The notes under the pieces: generated by a model
Told to the model about the DNA's origin: nothing
What the model saw: the letters and a program-made list of their open reading frames with translations, nothing else
Databases searched by the model: none
Shown: one piece after another, positions 51,008-59,120 of the stretch
Position numbering within the stretch: position 1 is the first letter of the stretch
How the letters are laid out: each line of letters opens with the position of its first letter
DNA from: Bacillus sp. FJAT-28004
Lineage (GTDB): Bacteria > Bacillota > Bacilli > Paenibacillales > Paenibacillaceae
DNA length: 64,000 nt
Assembly (NCBI RefSeq): GCF_001280845.1
Contig: NZ_LGHP01000001.1
Location: 739,905-803,904 of the forward strand
Reading direction: 5' to 3'
Translations under genes and position numbers: made by a program

Positions 51008-52156
51008 TTAAACGGTTACGAATTCAACCTCGATATGAATGACCTCAGATCGGCTGCCAATTCTCACAGGAGGTCCCCATGTTCCGAAGCCTGATGAGAC
51101 AATCGCATGCAGTCCGCCTTTTTTTAAATAACCCCAATCGAGCTCAAACAGCTTTCTCGTTATGAGGTGGTTAGGCATCATCTGTCCACGATGAGTGTGG
51201 CCGGATACAGAGATGTCGATGCCATTATCTGCTGCGCTTGCGATGTCTGAAGGCTGATGATCGAGCATGATCAGCGGTCTAGACTGATCTAGCGGAGCGA
51301 TTAGCTCTTTAATAGGAAGCCTGCCATTACCGCCGAAACCCGCGGATGCTTTATCCTTGCGCCCGATGACATAGAAGCTGTCTGCAATGAGCGCAGTCTC
51401 GTCCATGAGGACGCGAATGCCGATCGCATCCATTGCCGCAATAAACTCCGGCACTTTCCTGCCGATGTATTCATGATTTCCAGTCACTGCGTAAACACCT
51501 AATGGAGCATTGAGTTTGCCGAGTTCGGTTGACATATTTTTGCGAAGAAAAGGCTCTATATCATCATCAAGAATATCACCAGGAAGTAAAATAAGATCGG
51601 GCTTAATTTTCTCAACTTTTTTCACAAGCCGAGTTAAATGCCGATTGCCTACGATTGTACCCAAATGAAGATCAGAAGCCATGGCGATGCGCAGTTTCTT
51701 CAATGGTCCAGCGGGTTTTGGTACTTGAACGTGATAGGTTCGAATAATCGGACTCCACGCATTCCATGAACCACGAATGAGGAGTATAGCCATAAGAACC
51801 AACGCGCCCCCGCCTACACCAACGATATATATTGATTTTTCCGCGCCTGCTGCCTTTAAGATCAAGGAAAGCAGATTGGCAGGTGGCAATATGAATACGG
51901 CGTATTCCAAAACAGCAAACCAGTAGGAACCAATCAGCTTTAGTGCCTCAGCAATCGGTTTAACAGGCGCACGGTAAATTAGTCGACCGATAATGTACGA
52001 GTATGCAATGATACTAGCGACGATCGTATAGACTCCCGCATTTTCTAAATGAAATAGAGTAGATAAAAACAGCCACCCATTCCAGCAAATATAGAAGGAA
52101 ATGCCGCTGTATAAGAGTAAAACACCAAAAACAATAGCAACAACACGCAGCTTCAT
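51008..52156 (-). CDS. Membrane-bound metallophosphoesterase
   Basis: 382 residues: four membrane helices in the first 130 residues, then a calcineurin-like phosphoesterase domain. Metal-binding motifs are 'MASDLHLG' (D-x-H), 'LLPGDILDDD' (G-D), 'VTGNHEY' (G-N-H-E), 'MLDHQP' and 'SGHTHRGQ' (G-H-x-H). It resembles YkuE/YpbG-type proteins, which may hydrolyse UDP-diacylglucosamine-like or other phosphodiester lipids. The real substrate is unknown. GGGGAG lies 9 bases before the ATG. Confidence 0.9.
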   Translation of the reverse strand: MKLRVVAIVFGVLLLYSGISFYICWNGWLFLSTLFHLENAGVYTIVASIIAYSYIIGRLIYRAPVKPIAEALKLIGSYWFAVLEYAVFILPPANLLSLILKAAGAEKSIYIVGVGGGALVLMAILLIRGSWNAWSPIIRTYHVQVPKPAGPLKKLRIAMASDLHLGTIVGNRHLTRLVKKVEKIKPDLILLPGDILDDDIEPFLRKNMSTELGKLNAPLGVYAVTGNHEYIGRKVPEFIAAMDAIGIRVLMDETALIADSFYVIGRKDKASAGFGGNGRLPIKELIAPLDQSRPLIMLDHQPSDIASAADNGIDISVSGHTHRGQMMPNHLITRKLFELDWGYLKKGGLHAIVSSGFGTWGPPVRIGSRSEVIHIEVEFVTV

Positions 52157-52453
52157 CCATCAACGCTCCCCAGCTCTTAATCTGCTTACTTATAAGCTGA
52201 ACCTACTATATCACACCGAGATTATAGCAGTAAAATTCGCAAGAATAGCAGGAATTGATTACTAGTCTTCCTATGTTAAATACGATAGAAAAAATGCGGA
52301 ATCGATACAAAAGTGACTGACTGCTAATGGTGAGCTGAGGCTGTAGGCGTTGCGCAGGCTGCGAGCCTATGGTATCGTTTCGTCATAATGAATGATGCGA
52401 ATCTTATTCAGTTAGCAACCGTGCATCTAAATGGAATGGAGCGAATAATTCGA

Positions 52454-54628
52454 ATGAAATCGCTTGTACTGGCAGAGAAACCGAGCGTGGCGAAGGAAAT
52501 AGCCCGTGTACTCGGCTGCGGACAGAAACATAAAGGCTACATGGAAGGCTCTAAATATGTTGTAACCTGGGCGCTGGGTCATTTGGTGACGCTGGCTGAG
52601 CCGGAGGATTATGATCCGAAATATAAGACTTGGAATTTGGAAGATTTACCTCTGCTTCCACCGAAAATGAATCTAAAGATTATGAAAGAAACGTCACAGC
52701 AATACCGTACGGTAGCCCAGCTATGTAAACGGCAAGATATTAGTGAGCTCATTATTGCTACGGATGCTGGCCGAGAAGGTGAGCTGGTCGCTCGCTGGAT
52801 TATGGAACTTGTTCATTGGCGCAAGCCGTTTAAGCGGCTTTGGATTTCATCTCAGACCGACAAGGCGATCAAAGACGGCTTCAACAGCCTCAAACCAGGA
52901 AAGGACTATAATAATTTGTATGCTTCGGCCGTTTGCCGAGCGGAAGCGGATTGGCTAATTGGATTGAACGTCACGAGAGCATTGACGACCAAATACAATG
53001 CACAGCTAGCAGCTGGCCGTGTGCAAACGCCTACGCTCGCGATGCTGATGGAGCGGGAACAAGAAATACAATCGTTTCAATCACAGCCCTATTGGCTTGT
53101 ATCCGCTGATTTTGGTTCGTTCTCTGCGCATTGGCGGGAGCAGGATACGCATGATGGAAGAGTATGGAGCCGTGCCGATGCAGATGCAATCGCCGCTCGT
53201 ATCAAGCAGGGAACAGCAAAGGTAAACAAGCTGCGCACTTTGGAGAAATCGGAGCCGCATCCTCAGGCATATGATCTTACCGAGCTGCAGCGTGATGCGA
53301 ATAAACGTCTTGGCTTCTCAGCCAAACAAACGTCCAACGTTCTTCAGAAGTTATACGAGCAGCATAAGCTTGTTACGTATCCGCGTACGGATTCCAGATA
53401 TTTGTCGAGCGATATGGTTCCGACCTTAAAGGGACGCCTAGAGAGCATCGCTGTTGGTCCTTATACACAGCTCGCTCGCAAGCTGGTCAGAATGCAGCTC
53501 CCCATTACCAAGAGAATTGTAGATGACAGTAAAGTAACGGATCATCATGCTATTATTCCTACAGAACAATTCGTGAACCTGTCTGCTCTGAGCAATGATG
53601 AGCGTAGGCTTTACGATTTAATCGTAAAACGGTTTATCTCATTATTTTATGGCCCTTATCGTTATGATGAGACGAGTGTCGTACTTGCTATAGGCAAGGA
53701 CATGCTTTATGCAAAAGGGAAGATCGAGAAGGAGAAGGGCTGGAAGGAAATTTATCAGTCAGACGCTTATTCTGCCAGCCATGATGAGGATGACGATGAT
53801 GACAATGGAGGAGCGGGCTCGGGGCAAGGGAAGGCCGAAGGACAGCCTGCCCAGCTGCTTCCACCGTTAACGATAGGACAGTCGCTGCCTGTGAAGCAGG
53901 AGAAGGTGCGCGAGCTGCGTACACTGCCGCCAGCACGCTACACAGAAGCGACACTGCTCACTCGCATGGAGAAGCACAGTCTAGGAACGCCGGCAACAAG
54001 AGCTGACATTATTGAGAAGCTTCTCGGCACGGACACCATAACGCGTACGCAGAACAAGCTAATGCCAACCGGTAAAGGAAAGCAGCTGATTGAACTCGTA
54101 GTAAACGAGCTTAGAAGTCCTGACTTGACTGCAAAATGGGAGCAGGAACTGGAGCGGATTGCAAAAGGTAATGGCGATCCAGCTGCTTTTATGAAAAATG
54201 TTCGGCAGCAGGCTTCAAAATGGGTTTCTGAAGTTATTGCTGAGACGAAGGAATACAAGCCGCATAATTTGACCCATTCACGTTGTCCCGAATGTGAGAA
54301 GCCGTTGCTCGAAATTAACGGCAAACGCGGCAAATCGCTCGTCTGCTCAGATCGCGAATGCGGCTATCGCCGCTCAGCAGAGCCGATGCTCTCCAATAAG
54401 CGTTGCCCGCAATGCCATAAGAAAATGGAGATTAAAGACGGCAAAGCTGGCAAATTTGCACAATGTAAACCATGCAATGTAATCGAAATGCTTGGCGACA
54501 AGCAGAGTGGCAAAGTGAATCGCAAACAAAACCAAAAGCTGATTGAACAGTATAGCGATAATACGTCGATGTCTAATAGCTTGGCAGATAAGCTTAAGGC
54601 AGCACTCGAGAAGCAATCAGGCAAATAG
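52454..54628 (+). CDS. topB: DNA topoisomerase III
   Basis: 724 residues, type IA topoisomerase. Toprim 'SLVLAEKPSVAKEIA' and 'IIATDAGREGELVARWI' (acidic triad), catalytic Y309 in 'LVTYPRTDSRYL', and 'LAAGRVQTPTLAML' are all present. An acidic Asp-rich insert (about 440-460, 'SHDEDDDDDNGG') lies before the last catalytic part. The C-terminus has two zinc ribbons ('CPECEKPLL' with 'CSDRECGY', and 'CPQCHKKME' with 'CKPC'). It decatenates DNA and resolves recombination intermediates. The ATG at 52454 has GGAG ten bases upstream; the ORF from 52388 includes non-family residues. Confidence 0.93.
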   Translation: MKSLVLAEKPSVAKEIARVLGCGQKHKGYMEGSKYVVTWALGHLVTLAEPEDYDPKYKTWNLEDLPLLPPKMNLKIMKETSQQYRTVAQLCKRQDISELIIATDAGREGELVARWIMELVHWRKPFKRLWISSQTDKAIKDGFNSLKPGKDYNNLYASAVCRAEADWLIGLNVTRALTTKYNAQLAAGRVQTPTLAMLMEREQEIQSFQSQPYWLVSADFGSFSAHWREQDTHDGRVWSRADADAIAARIKQGTAKVNKLRTLEKSEPHPQAYDLTELQRDANKRLGFSAKQTSNVLQKLYEQHKLVTYPRTDSRYLSSDMVPTLKGRLESIAVGPYTQLARKLVRMQLPITKRIVDDSKVTDHHAIIPTEQFVNLSALSNDERRLYDLIVKRFISLFYGPYRYDETSVVLAIGKDMLYAKGKIEKEKGWKEIYQSDAYSASHDEDDDDDNGGAGSGQGKAEGQPAQLLPPLTIGQSLPVKQEKVRELRTLPPARYTEATLLTRMEKHSLGTPATRADIIEKLLGTDTITRTQNKLMPTGKGKQLIELVVNELRSPDLTAKWEQELERIAKGNGDPAAFMKNVRQQASKWVSEVIAETKEYKPHNLTHSRCPECEKPLLEINGKRGKSLVCSDRECGYRRSAEPMLSNKRCPQCHKKMEIKDGKAGKFAQCKPCNVIEMLGDKQSGKVNRKQNQKLIEQYSDNTSMSNSLADKLKAALEKQSGK

Positions 54629-54634
54629 AACGGT

Positions 54635-54676
54635 GAAAACCGGCAAGCGGTCCTCAATAGAGGTGCTTGCCGGTTT
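54635..54676 (+). terminator. Terminator of topB
   Basis: AACCGGCAAGC pairs with GCTTGCCGGTT, followed by seven T residues. Confidence 0.9.
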
Positions 54677-54708
54677 TTTTGGTTATAAATGAAAAGGATA
54701 AATAAAAC

Positions 54709-54768
54709 TTTACAAACCGACCAGCGGTCTGTATTATGAAGCTATAAATAAACCGACCGACGGTCTGT
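54709..54768 (+). promoter_or_regulatory. Promoter with two TetR-type operators
   Basis: TTTACA (54709-54714), a 17-base spacer and TATTAT (54732-54737). ACCGACCAGCGGTCTGT (54716-54732) fills the spacer, and ACCGACCGACGGTCTGT (54752-54768) lies 36 bp downstream. GACCG-A-CGGTC in the second is a perfect palindrome. This is the usual arrangement for a self-repressing TetR-family gene. Confidence 0.75.
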
Positions 54769-54821
54769 GGTATTTCGATTCAGCTATCGTTGGATGCAAG
54801 GATTAATGAGGGAGGCAGCGT

Positions 54822-55433
54822 ATGGTAGATTACACGGCGAATGCGAGTTATAAATTATTGCTGGAAACAGCGGAACAACTGATTAAGGAGAAAGGCTGTC
54901 GACATACAACGTTGCAGCAAATTATGCTTAGCACCGGATTGTCCAAAGGTGCCATTTATCATTATGTGAAAAGCAAAGAAGAGCTTTTTGGACTCATATT
55001 GGCTTCGCAAGTGGAGCTGATTAACGATTCCTTTCTTCTTACTATAGAGCAAAGCTGCAGCCTTACAGCTCCATTGCTTGCTATTACAGAAGGGCTTGAT
55101 CAGCTTCAGCAGAAGGACAGTGTCGCTAATCAAATCTTAACTTATCTGCTCAGTCAGAAGGATAAGCCAGGCATCGCGAACGTGCTGCAGCAATTTCACG
55201 AGCGCTCAACCGCTACTTTGCTCTATTGGATAGAAAGCGGACAAAGTGAGGGACTCATTAGTCGAACGGTTGATGCGCGCAAGGCAGCAGAGCAAGGCGT
55301 AATGTTGTCATACGGCATGTGCGTTCGCAACATTATGTTAGCTGATACGCCTTTATCATCAGCACGTGCGTTCGAGAAAGAAGACTTTTATCAATTTATG
55401 CTGCTTATTTTGCAAGACGGAAAATCCGAATAG
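54822..55433 (+). CDS. TetR-family transcriptional regulator
   Basis: 203 residues. The N-terminal helix-turn-helix reads 'TAEQLIKEKGCRHTTLQQIMLSTGLSKGAIYHYVKSKEELF', typical of TetR/AcrR proteins; the rest is the helical ligand and dimer domain. It probably represses itself and the downstream oxidoreductase through the GACCG-type operators at 54716 and 54752, and releases DNA on binding a quinone-like or toxic compound (inference from the partner). GGGAGG lies 6 bases before the ATG. Confidence 0.9.
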   Translation: MVDYTANASYKLLLETAEQLIKEKGCRHTTLQQIMLSTGLSKGAIYHYVKSKEELFGLILASQVELINDSFLLTIEQSCSLTAPLLAITEGLDQLQQKDSVANQILTYLLSQKDKPGIANVLQQFHERSTATLLYWIESGQSEGLISRTVDARKAAEQGVMLSYGMCVRNIMLADTPLSSARAFEKEDFYQFMLLILQDGKSE

Positions 55434-55503
55434 TGTTAAAGCGATTAACGATGAGTACGGTTCTAACAGTTATCGTATTAAATGAAATGGTGGTGAAGTC
55501 TAG

Positions 55504-56091
55504 GTGAGCTCAAATAAAAAAATACTTATCATTCAAGGAAATCCGAACAAGACCAGCTATTGCAGCGCTCTGGCTAAAGCTTACGGCGACGGAGCGGTTC
55601 AGGGCGGCGCAGAGGTTCGGATAATAAACCTGCATGAGCTAAGCTTTAATCCTAATCTTGCCTTTGGATATGCGAAGCGTACGGAGCTAGAGCCGGATTT
55701 GCTAGAGGCGCAGGCATCTATTAAGTGGGCGGATCATCTTGTCTTTATTTATCCGACTTGGTGGGGGACGCTGCCAGCTTTGCTCAAAGGTTTCTTGGAT
55801 CGGGTTTTGCTGCCGGGCTTTGCCTTTAAATACCGTGAAGGCTCCGTACTGTGGGATAAGCTGTTGTCTGGAAAAACAGCTCGCCTGATCGTTACGATGG
55901 ATACGCCAGTATGGTATAACCGCTTTGTATACGGTCAGCCAGGGCACCGCGCGATGAAGATTGCGACACTCCAATTTTGCGGTATTAAACCAGTTCGTAT
56001 TACAAATATCGGTCCAGTAAAAGGTTCTTCGGATATAAAACGAGGCAAATGGCTGGCGATTGTTGGCAAACTTGGTAATAAAGGCTCCTAA
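55504..56091 (+). CDS. NAD(P)H-dependent flavodoxin-fold oxidoreductase
   Basis: 195 residues. Flavin phosphate loop 'ILIIQGNPNKTSYCSAL', then 'FIYPTWWGTLPALLKGFLDRVLLPGFAF' (W-W-x-x-x-P-A-L-L-K-G) and 'VTMDTPVWYNRF'. It belongs to the quinone reductase / KefF-like group, distantly related to the gene at 38718. It follows the TetR gene by 70 bases without a terminator and is probably its regulated partner. The start is GTG with GGTGGTGAAG upstream. Confidence 0.88.
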   Translation: MSSNKKILIIQGNPNKTSYCSALAKAYGDGAVQGGAEVRIINLHELSFNPNLAFGYAKRTELEPDLLEAQASIKWADHLVFIYPTWWGTLPALLKGFLDRVLLPGFAFKYREGSVLWDKLLSGKTARLIVTMDTPVWYNRFVYGQPGHRAMKIATLQFCGIKPVRITNIGPVKGSSDIKRGKWLAIVGKLGNKGS

Positions 56092-56170
56092 CCTATGTCA
56101 TTCATCCAAGAGACAGATAGTGCTCTGTCATATGCTATGGATGAAGCGGTAGGAAAGGGGATAGAATTCA

Positions 56171-56842
56171 TTGGGTGATTATCGGGGTAGGCAATTAGCT
56201 AGCAAATGGGCTAAGACGGCAACACTGCTCTCTCATTCCGGCATCGCACCGCATATTCCTCCCACAAGGAGATTTACGGCGAATAACCTCAGGAGCATGT
56301 TGGATACACATCAAATGGTTGTTGTTAAGCCCGTTGTTGGAGCAGGCGGACACGGTGTCATTAAGGTTACGCGAGACGGTAATGGGTATACCTATACTTA
56401 TTATTCGAAAACGAAACGATTTGCTAGTTTTGCTGCGTTAGTAGGGTCGCTAAACAACGAACGTAGAGGCCGGGCTTATATTATTCAAAAAGGGATATTT
56501 TTGGCGACGGTGGACGGCAGGCCAATAGATTATCGAGTAAAATATGTGAAAACGGAGCACGGCTGGGTCTATCGCGCCATTGTAGGTCGAATTGCCAGAA
56601 AAGGGCTGTTCGTAACCAATTTATGCCGAGGCGGCACGCTGGTCTCGGCAGCTAACGGCATTAGCAGATCCATTTCGCCCACACAAGTGCAGGAGAAAAA
56701 GCGGAAGATGCGTGAGCTTACGGTATTATCAACAAGAGTGCTAGAAACCAAGTACCCGGGAATAGGCCAGTTAGGTTTTGATTACGGCATTGATAAACAA
56801 GGGGAAATATGGATATTTGAAGTGAATACAAGGCCTCAATAA
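56171..56842 (+). CDS. YheC/YheD-like ATP-grasp protein
   Basis: 223 residues. 'VVVKPVVGAGGHGVIKV' is the ATP-grasp phosphate-binding loop, 'PIDYRVKYVKTEHGW' and 'GQLGFDYGIDKQGEIWIFEVNTRPQ' are the Mg-binding strands of the YheC/YheD group, annotated as endospore coat-associated proteins. It is shorter than typical YheC/D and ends directly at the metal-binding strand. The ligated substrate is unknown. TTG is the start, with GGGGATAG upstream. It lies 79 bases after the oxidoreductase. Confidence 0.8.
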   Translation: MGDYRGRQLASKWAKTATLLSHSGIAPHIPPTRRFTANNLRSMLDTHQMVVVKPVVGAGGHGVIKVTRDGNGYTYTYYSKTKRFASFAALVGSLNNERRGRAYIIQKGIFLATVDGRPIDYRVKYVKTEHGWVYRAIVGRIARKGLFVTNLCRGGTLVSAANGISRSISPTQVQEKKRKMRELTVLSTRVLETKYPGIGQLGFDYGIDKQGEIWIFEVNTRPQ

Positions 56843-57067
56843 TCCACTTATATTTACGTTCTGGAATGGTCTGAAATATTTGGATGCTGGGGAGTTTTTT
56901 AACTTCTAAGCATTCTTTTTTTTCGTATAAGAATGAAAGACAGGAGCTGTTTTGTCTGGCGAGAATACCATACTGAGGAGTCATTATGTAATGACGTTAA
57001 TATATTCCATTAATAGATTACTAGATTTCGATTAAAGTTTTTTATTGAGATGATGGAAAAAAGGACC
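56843..57067. other. AT-rich intergenic stretch without a gene
   Basis: Part of the 403-base gap before sda. It is AT-rich with stops in all frames. A short CATTCTTTTTTTCGTATAAGAATG hairpin lies near 56917-56936. No promoter or coding signal could be supported. Confidence 0.5.
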
Positions 57068-57166
57068 TGTGGATAACTCTATCCACATTATCCACCTTGA
57101 TGTTGCTTCAAATTCGATGTATATACACATGCTGTGCACATCGTATCCACAACATCTTGTGTATAA
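57068..57166. promoter_or_regulatory. Cluster of six DnaA boxes upstream of sda
   Basis: Perfect TTATNCACA matches lie on the minus strand at 57068-57076 and 57158-57166. One-mismatch boxes are CTATCCACA (57079), TTATCCACC (57088), ATATACACA (57121) and GTATCCACA (57143). Six boxes in 99 bases is far above chance. In B. subtilis the sda promoter carries such a cluster and is activated by DnaA when replication is perturbed or ongoing. Confidence 0.85.
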
Positions 57167-57175
57167 GCGGGGCTG

Positions 57176-57204
57176 TTGTCCTTCTAATAGTGCCATGCTA
57201 CTAT
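57176..57204 (+). promoter_or_regulatory. SigA-type promoter of sda
   Basis: TTGTCC (57176-57181), 17-base spacer, TACTAT (57199-57204). It starts 10 bases after the last DnaA box and about 40 bases before the ATG. Confidence 0.65.
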
Positions 57205-57245
57205 GAAAAAGTAGTAACCAAAGAATGGAAGAAAGGGTGTGTAGT

Positions 57246-57389
57246 ATGGAGCTACTGTCTGACGAAATGTTAGTAGACACTTATTATGCAGCTGTGCAGT
57301 TCGAATTGGAGCCCGAGTTTATTCGAATGTTAGCGATTGAAATAACACGCAGAAGACTCAAACCAGAAAACATCAAAATTACAGCATAG
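57246..57389 (+). CDS. sda: Sporulation inhibitor Sda
   Basis: 47 residues, too short for routine ORF cut-offs. 'LSDEMLVDTYYAAVQFELE' and 'EFIRMLAIEITRRRLKP' form the helical hairpin of Sda and match the remembered B. subtilis sequence at most conserved positions (L-S-D-E, Y, F-I, E-I-x-R-R). Sda binds the sporulation kinases KinA/KinB and blocks phosphorelay signalling while DNA replication is active or damaged. AAAGGGTG lies 6 bases upstream of the ATG. The cluster of DnaA boxes directly upstream supports both identity and regulation. Confidence 0.92.
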   Translation: MELLSDEMLVDTYYAAVQFELEPEFIRMLAIEITRRRLKPENIKITA

Positions 57390-57428
57390 AAAACAGTCCC
57401 TATTCATAAGCAAAGCAGAGCAGAGCGA

Positions 57429-57668
57429 TTACATTTCCTTAACCAAAACCTCGGCAGTAAGCTTGCAAGACGAGCAATACACAAGATGCTTGCAAGATAT
57501 AGAGTTTTGCAAATGCACACTATTTATGAGCGGCTCGTCTTCGATCTGTTCATAGGGAGCATACGGGCTCGTCAGATCAGATGCACGACCGCAATCGATA
57601 ATTGCGTTATCGCAAGAGGAGCAGCGGACATGCAAATATTGAAAGCCGTTACAAACAGGACAAAACAT
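57429..57668 (-). CDS. Small zinc-ribbon protein
   Basis: 79 residues with four cysteine pairs or near pairs: 'MFCPVCNGF', 'VRCSSCDNAIIDCG' and 'SCKHLVYCSSC'. Eight or nine cysteines could bind two zinc ions. No enzymatic motif is present and the family name is not known to me; a position beside yumC recalls the small zinc-finger YuiA of Bacillus. AGGAGG lies 7 bases before the ATG, but part of this site and the ATG lie in the 3' arm of a 17-bp inverted repeat (57663-57753), which could control translation. Confidence 0.7.
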   Translation of the reverse strand: MFCPVCNGFQYLHVRCSSCDNAIIDCGRASDLTSPYAPYEQIEDEPLINSVHLQNSISCKHLVYCSSCKLTAEVLVKEM

Positions 57669-57753
57669 AAGGGTATCCTCCTAGGCTCACCTTGCATATG
57701 AATGCAGTAGGTGTATGAATGAGTTAAGCCAAGGTTAGGATACCCTTATGTTT
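57663..57753. repeat. 17-bp perfect inverted repeat covering a start codon
   Basis: AAACATAAGGGTATCCT (57663-57679) and its exact complement AGGATACCCTTATGTTT (57737-57753) are 57 bases apart, with extra partial pairing inside. On the minus strand the distal arm contains the end of the AGGAGG site and the ATG of the zinc-ribbon gene. On the plus strand it is followed by seven T residues, so it may also end the sda transcript. Confidence 0.75.
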
Positions 57754-57785
57754 ATTTTTTTACTGTTACAATGAAGATAAATGCA

Positions 57786-58787
57786 CTAGAGCTTCATGTT
57801 GCTGCTATGGCCTGGAGATAGCTTTGCAGCAGGATCAACATAAACTTTTGCATTGTTAATAGCGGTAGGGGCTTCTCCGAAACCTACAGCAATCAGTTTA
57901 AGTTTGCCGGGATAAGTAGTCACATCGCCTGCTGCAAAGATTCCAGGAATATTCGTCTCCATTCGAGTATCCACGATAATCGAACCGCCTTGAATTTGAA
58001 TACCCCAATCGGCAATGGGACCGAGCGAAGAAATGAAGCCAAAGTTGACGATGACGGCATCCACTTCAAGTTCAGTCGTTTCTAATGTTTTAACATCGGA
58101 TAACGTAACTTTCGTAATGCTCTCCTCACCATGAAGCACTGTAATTTCTTTTGGAGTAAGGATGTTAACCTTGGAATTCATTAGATTCTCTACGCTATGC
58201 TCATGCGCCCGGAATTTGTCGCGGCGATGAATAAGCGTAACGCTCTCAGCAATGGGCTCCAGCATAAGCGACCAGTCAACGGCTGAATCGCCGCCGCCGC
58301 TAATCAACACTTTTTGCCCCTGAAAACGCTGCAAATCACCCACAAAATAATGAAGGTTTTTCTTCTCAAATCTTGCGGCCTCAGGCAATTCAAGCCTTCG
58401 CGGCTCGAACGCACCTACCCCTGCTGTAATAATGACCGCTTTAGCATAATGTTTAGTTTTGTCTGTTATAATTTCAAAGAGGCGTTCATCATGTTTGATT
58501 ACGTTTATTACCTTTTCCTCAAGACAGATTTCCTGTTGAAAATGATTGAGTTGCTCCTTCAGACGGTCAACTAGTTCTTGTGCCGTTACCTTTGGAAAAC
58601 CAGCAACATCGTAAATATATTTTTCAGGATAAAGCGCTGCAAGCTGGCCGCCTAGCTGGGGCATGCTTTCGATGAGCTTAACTGAAGCTTGGCGCATACC
58701 GCCATAGAAAGCAGCAAACATTCCTGCAGGCCCGCCTCCGATGATTAAAATATCGACGGGGTTAACTACTGATTCAAGGTTTGACAT
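57786..58787 (-). CDS. Ferredoxin/flavodoxin-NADP+ reductase (YumC type)
   Basis: 333 residues, thioredoxin-reductase-like flavoprotein. FAD motif '[19 protein letters not shown]' at the N-terminus, NADPH motif '[15 protein letters not shown]' near residue 155 and '[14 protein letters not shown]' near the C-terminus. The C-x-x-C of thioredoxin reductase between the two folds is absent, which defines the YumC/FNR2 group. It reduces ferredoxin or flavodoxin with NADPH. The ATG at 58787 has GTGGAGGT upstream; an in-frame GTG at 58802 overlaps that site. Confidence 0.9.
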   Translation of the reverse strand: MSNLESVVNPVDILIIGGGPAGMFAAFYGGMRQASVKLIESMPQLGGQLAALYPEKYIYDVAGFPKVTAQELVDRLKEQLNHFQQEICLEEKVINVIKHDERLFEIITDKTKHYAKAVIITAGVGAFEPRRLELPEAARFEKKNLHYFVGDLQRFQGQKVLISGGGDSAVDWSLMLEPIAESVTLIHRRDKFRAHEHSVENLMNSKVNILTPKEITVLHGEESITKVTLSDVKTLETTELEVDAVIVNFGFISSLGPIADWGIQIQGGSIIVDTRMETNIPGIFAAGDVTTYPGKLKLIAVGFGEAPTAINNAKVYVDPAAKLSPGHSSNMKL

Positions 58788-59059
58788 TTTAGCTACCTCC
58801 ACGTTATAAGCTTTATGACTTCAATTATAATCTTTCCAGGAATAAGAAGGAAATAATTAATTTGTATAGAGTTCTAAACAATTTCGTACATTTTGCCCTT
58901 GAACTTTCCCCGAAAACTCTGTAGAATTTCTGATGTATGTTATGCACGGGAGTAGTTGCATTAAACGTCGAAAGCTGTCGGTTGAATGCAATCGGATCAT
59001 TGATAAAAGCACTTTAATTAGAACACACTGAACTCATCATTATAAATATTCGGTTTAGC
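58788..59059. other. Divergent intergenic region between yumC- and yumB-like genes
   Basis: No gene is visible. It contains an interrupted inverted repeat with TTGCATT (58956-58962) and AATGCAA (58985-58991) arms, perhaps an operator or a stem. Confidence 0.4.
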
Positions 59060-59085
59060 ATGTGTAATTTTTCACAAAGTATAAA
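59060..59085 (+). promoter_or_regulatory. Rex-like operator overlapping the promoter of the NADH dehydrogenase
   Basis: ATGTGTAATTTTTCACAA (59060-59077) matches the Rex consensus TTGTGAA-N4-TTCACAA at 12 of 14 fixed positions. TATAAA (59080-59085) follows directly, so Rex binding would block polymerase. Rex is released by NADH, which fits control of an NADH dehydrogenase. Confidence 0.6.
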
Positions 59086-59120
59086 TACAAAGATAAACAA
59101 GGAATGGATGGGATTAAGCG

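Noticed and set aside
51000..51010. Search for tRNA, rRNA and riboswitch signatures across the window
   Set aside because: No cloverleaf with conserved TTCRA loop, no T-box AGGGTGG motif and no rRNA segments were seen; a covariance-model scan would be decisive.
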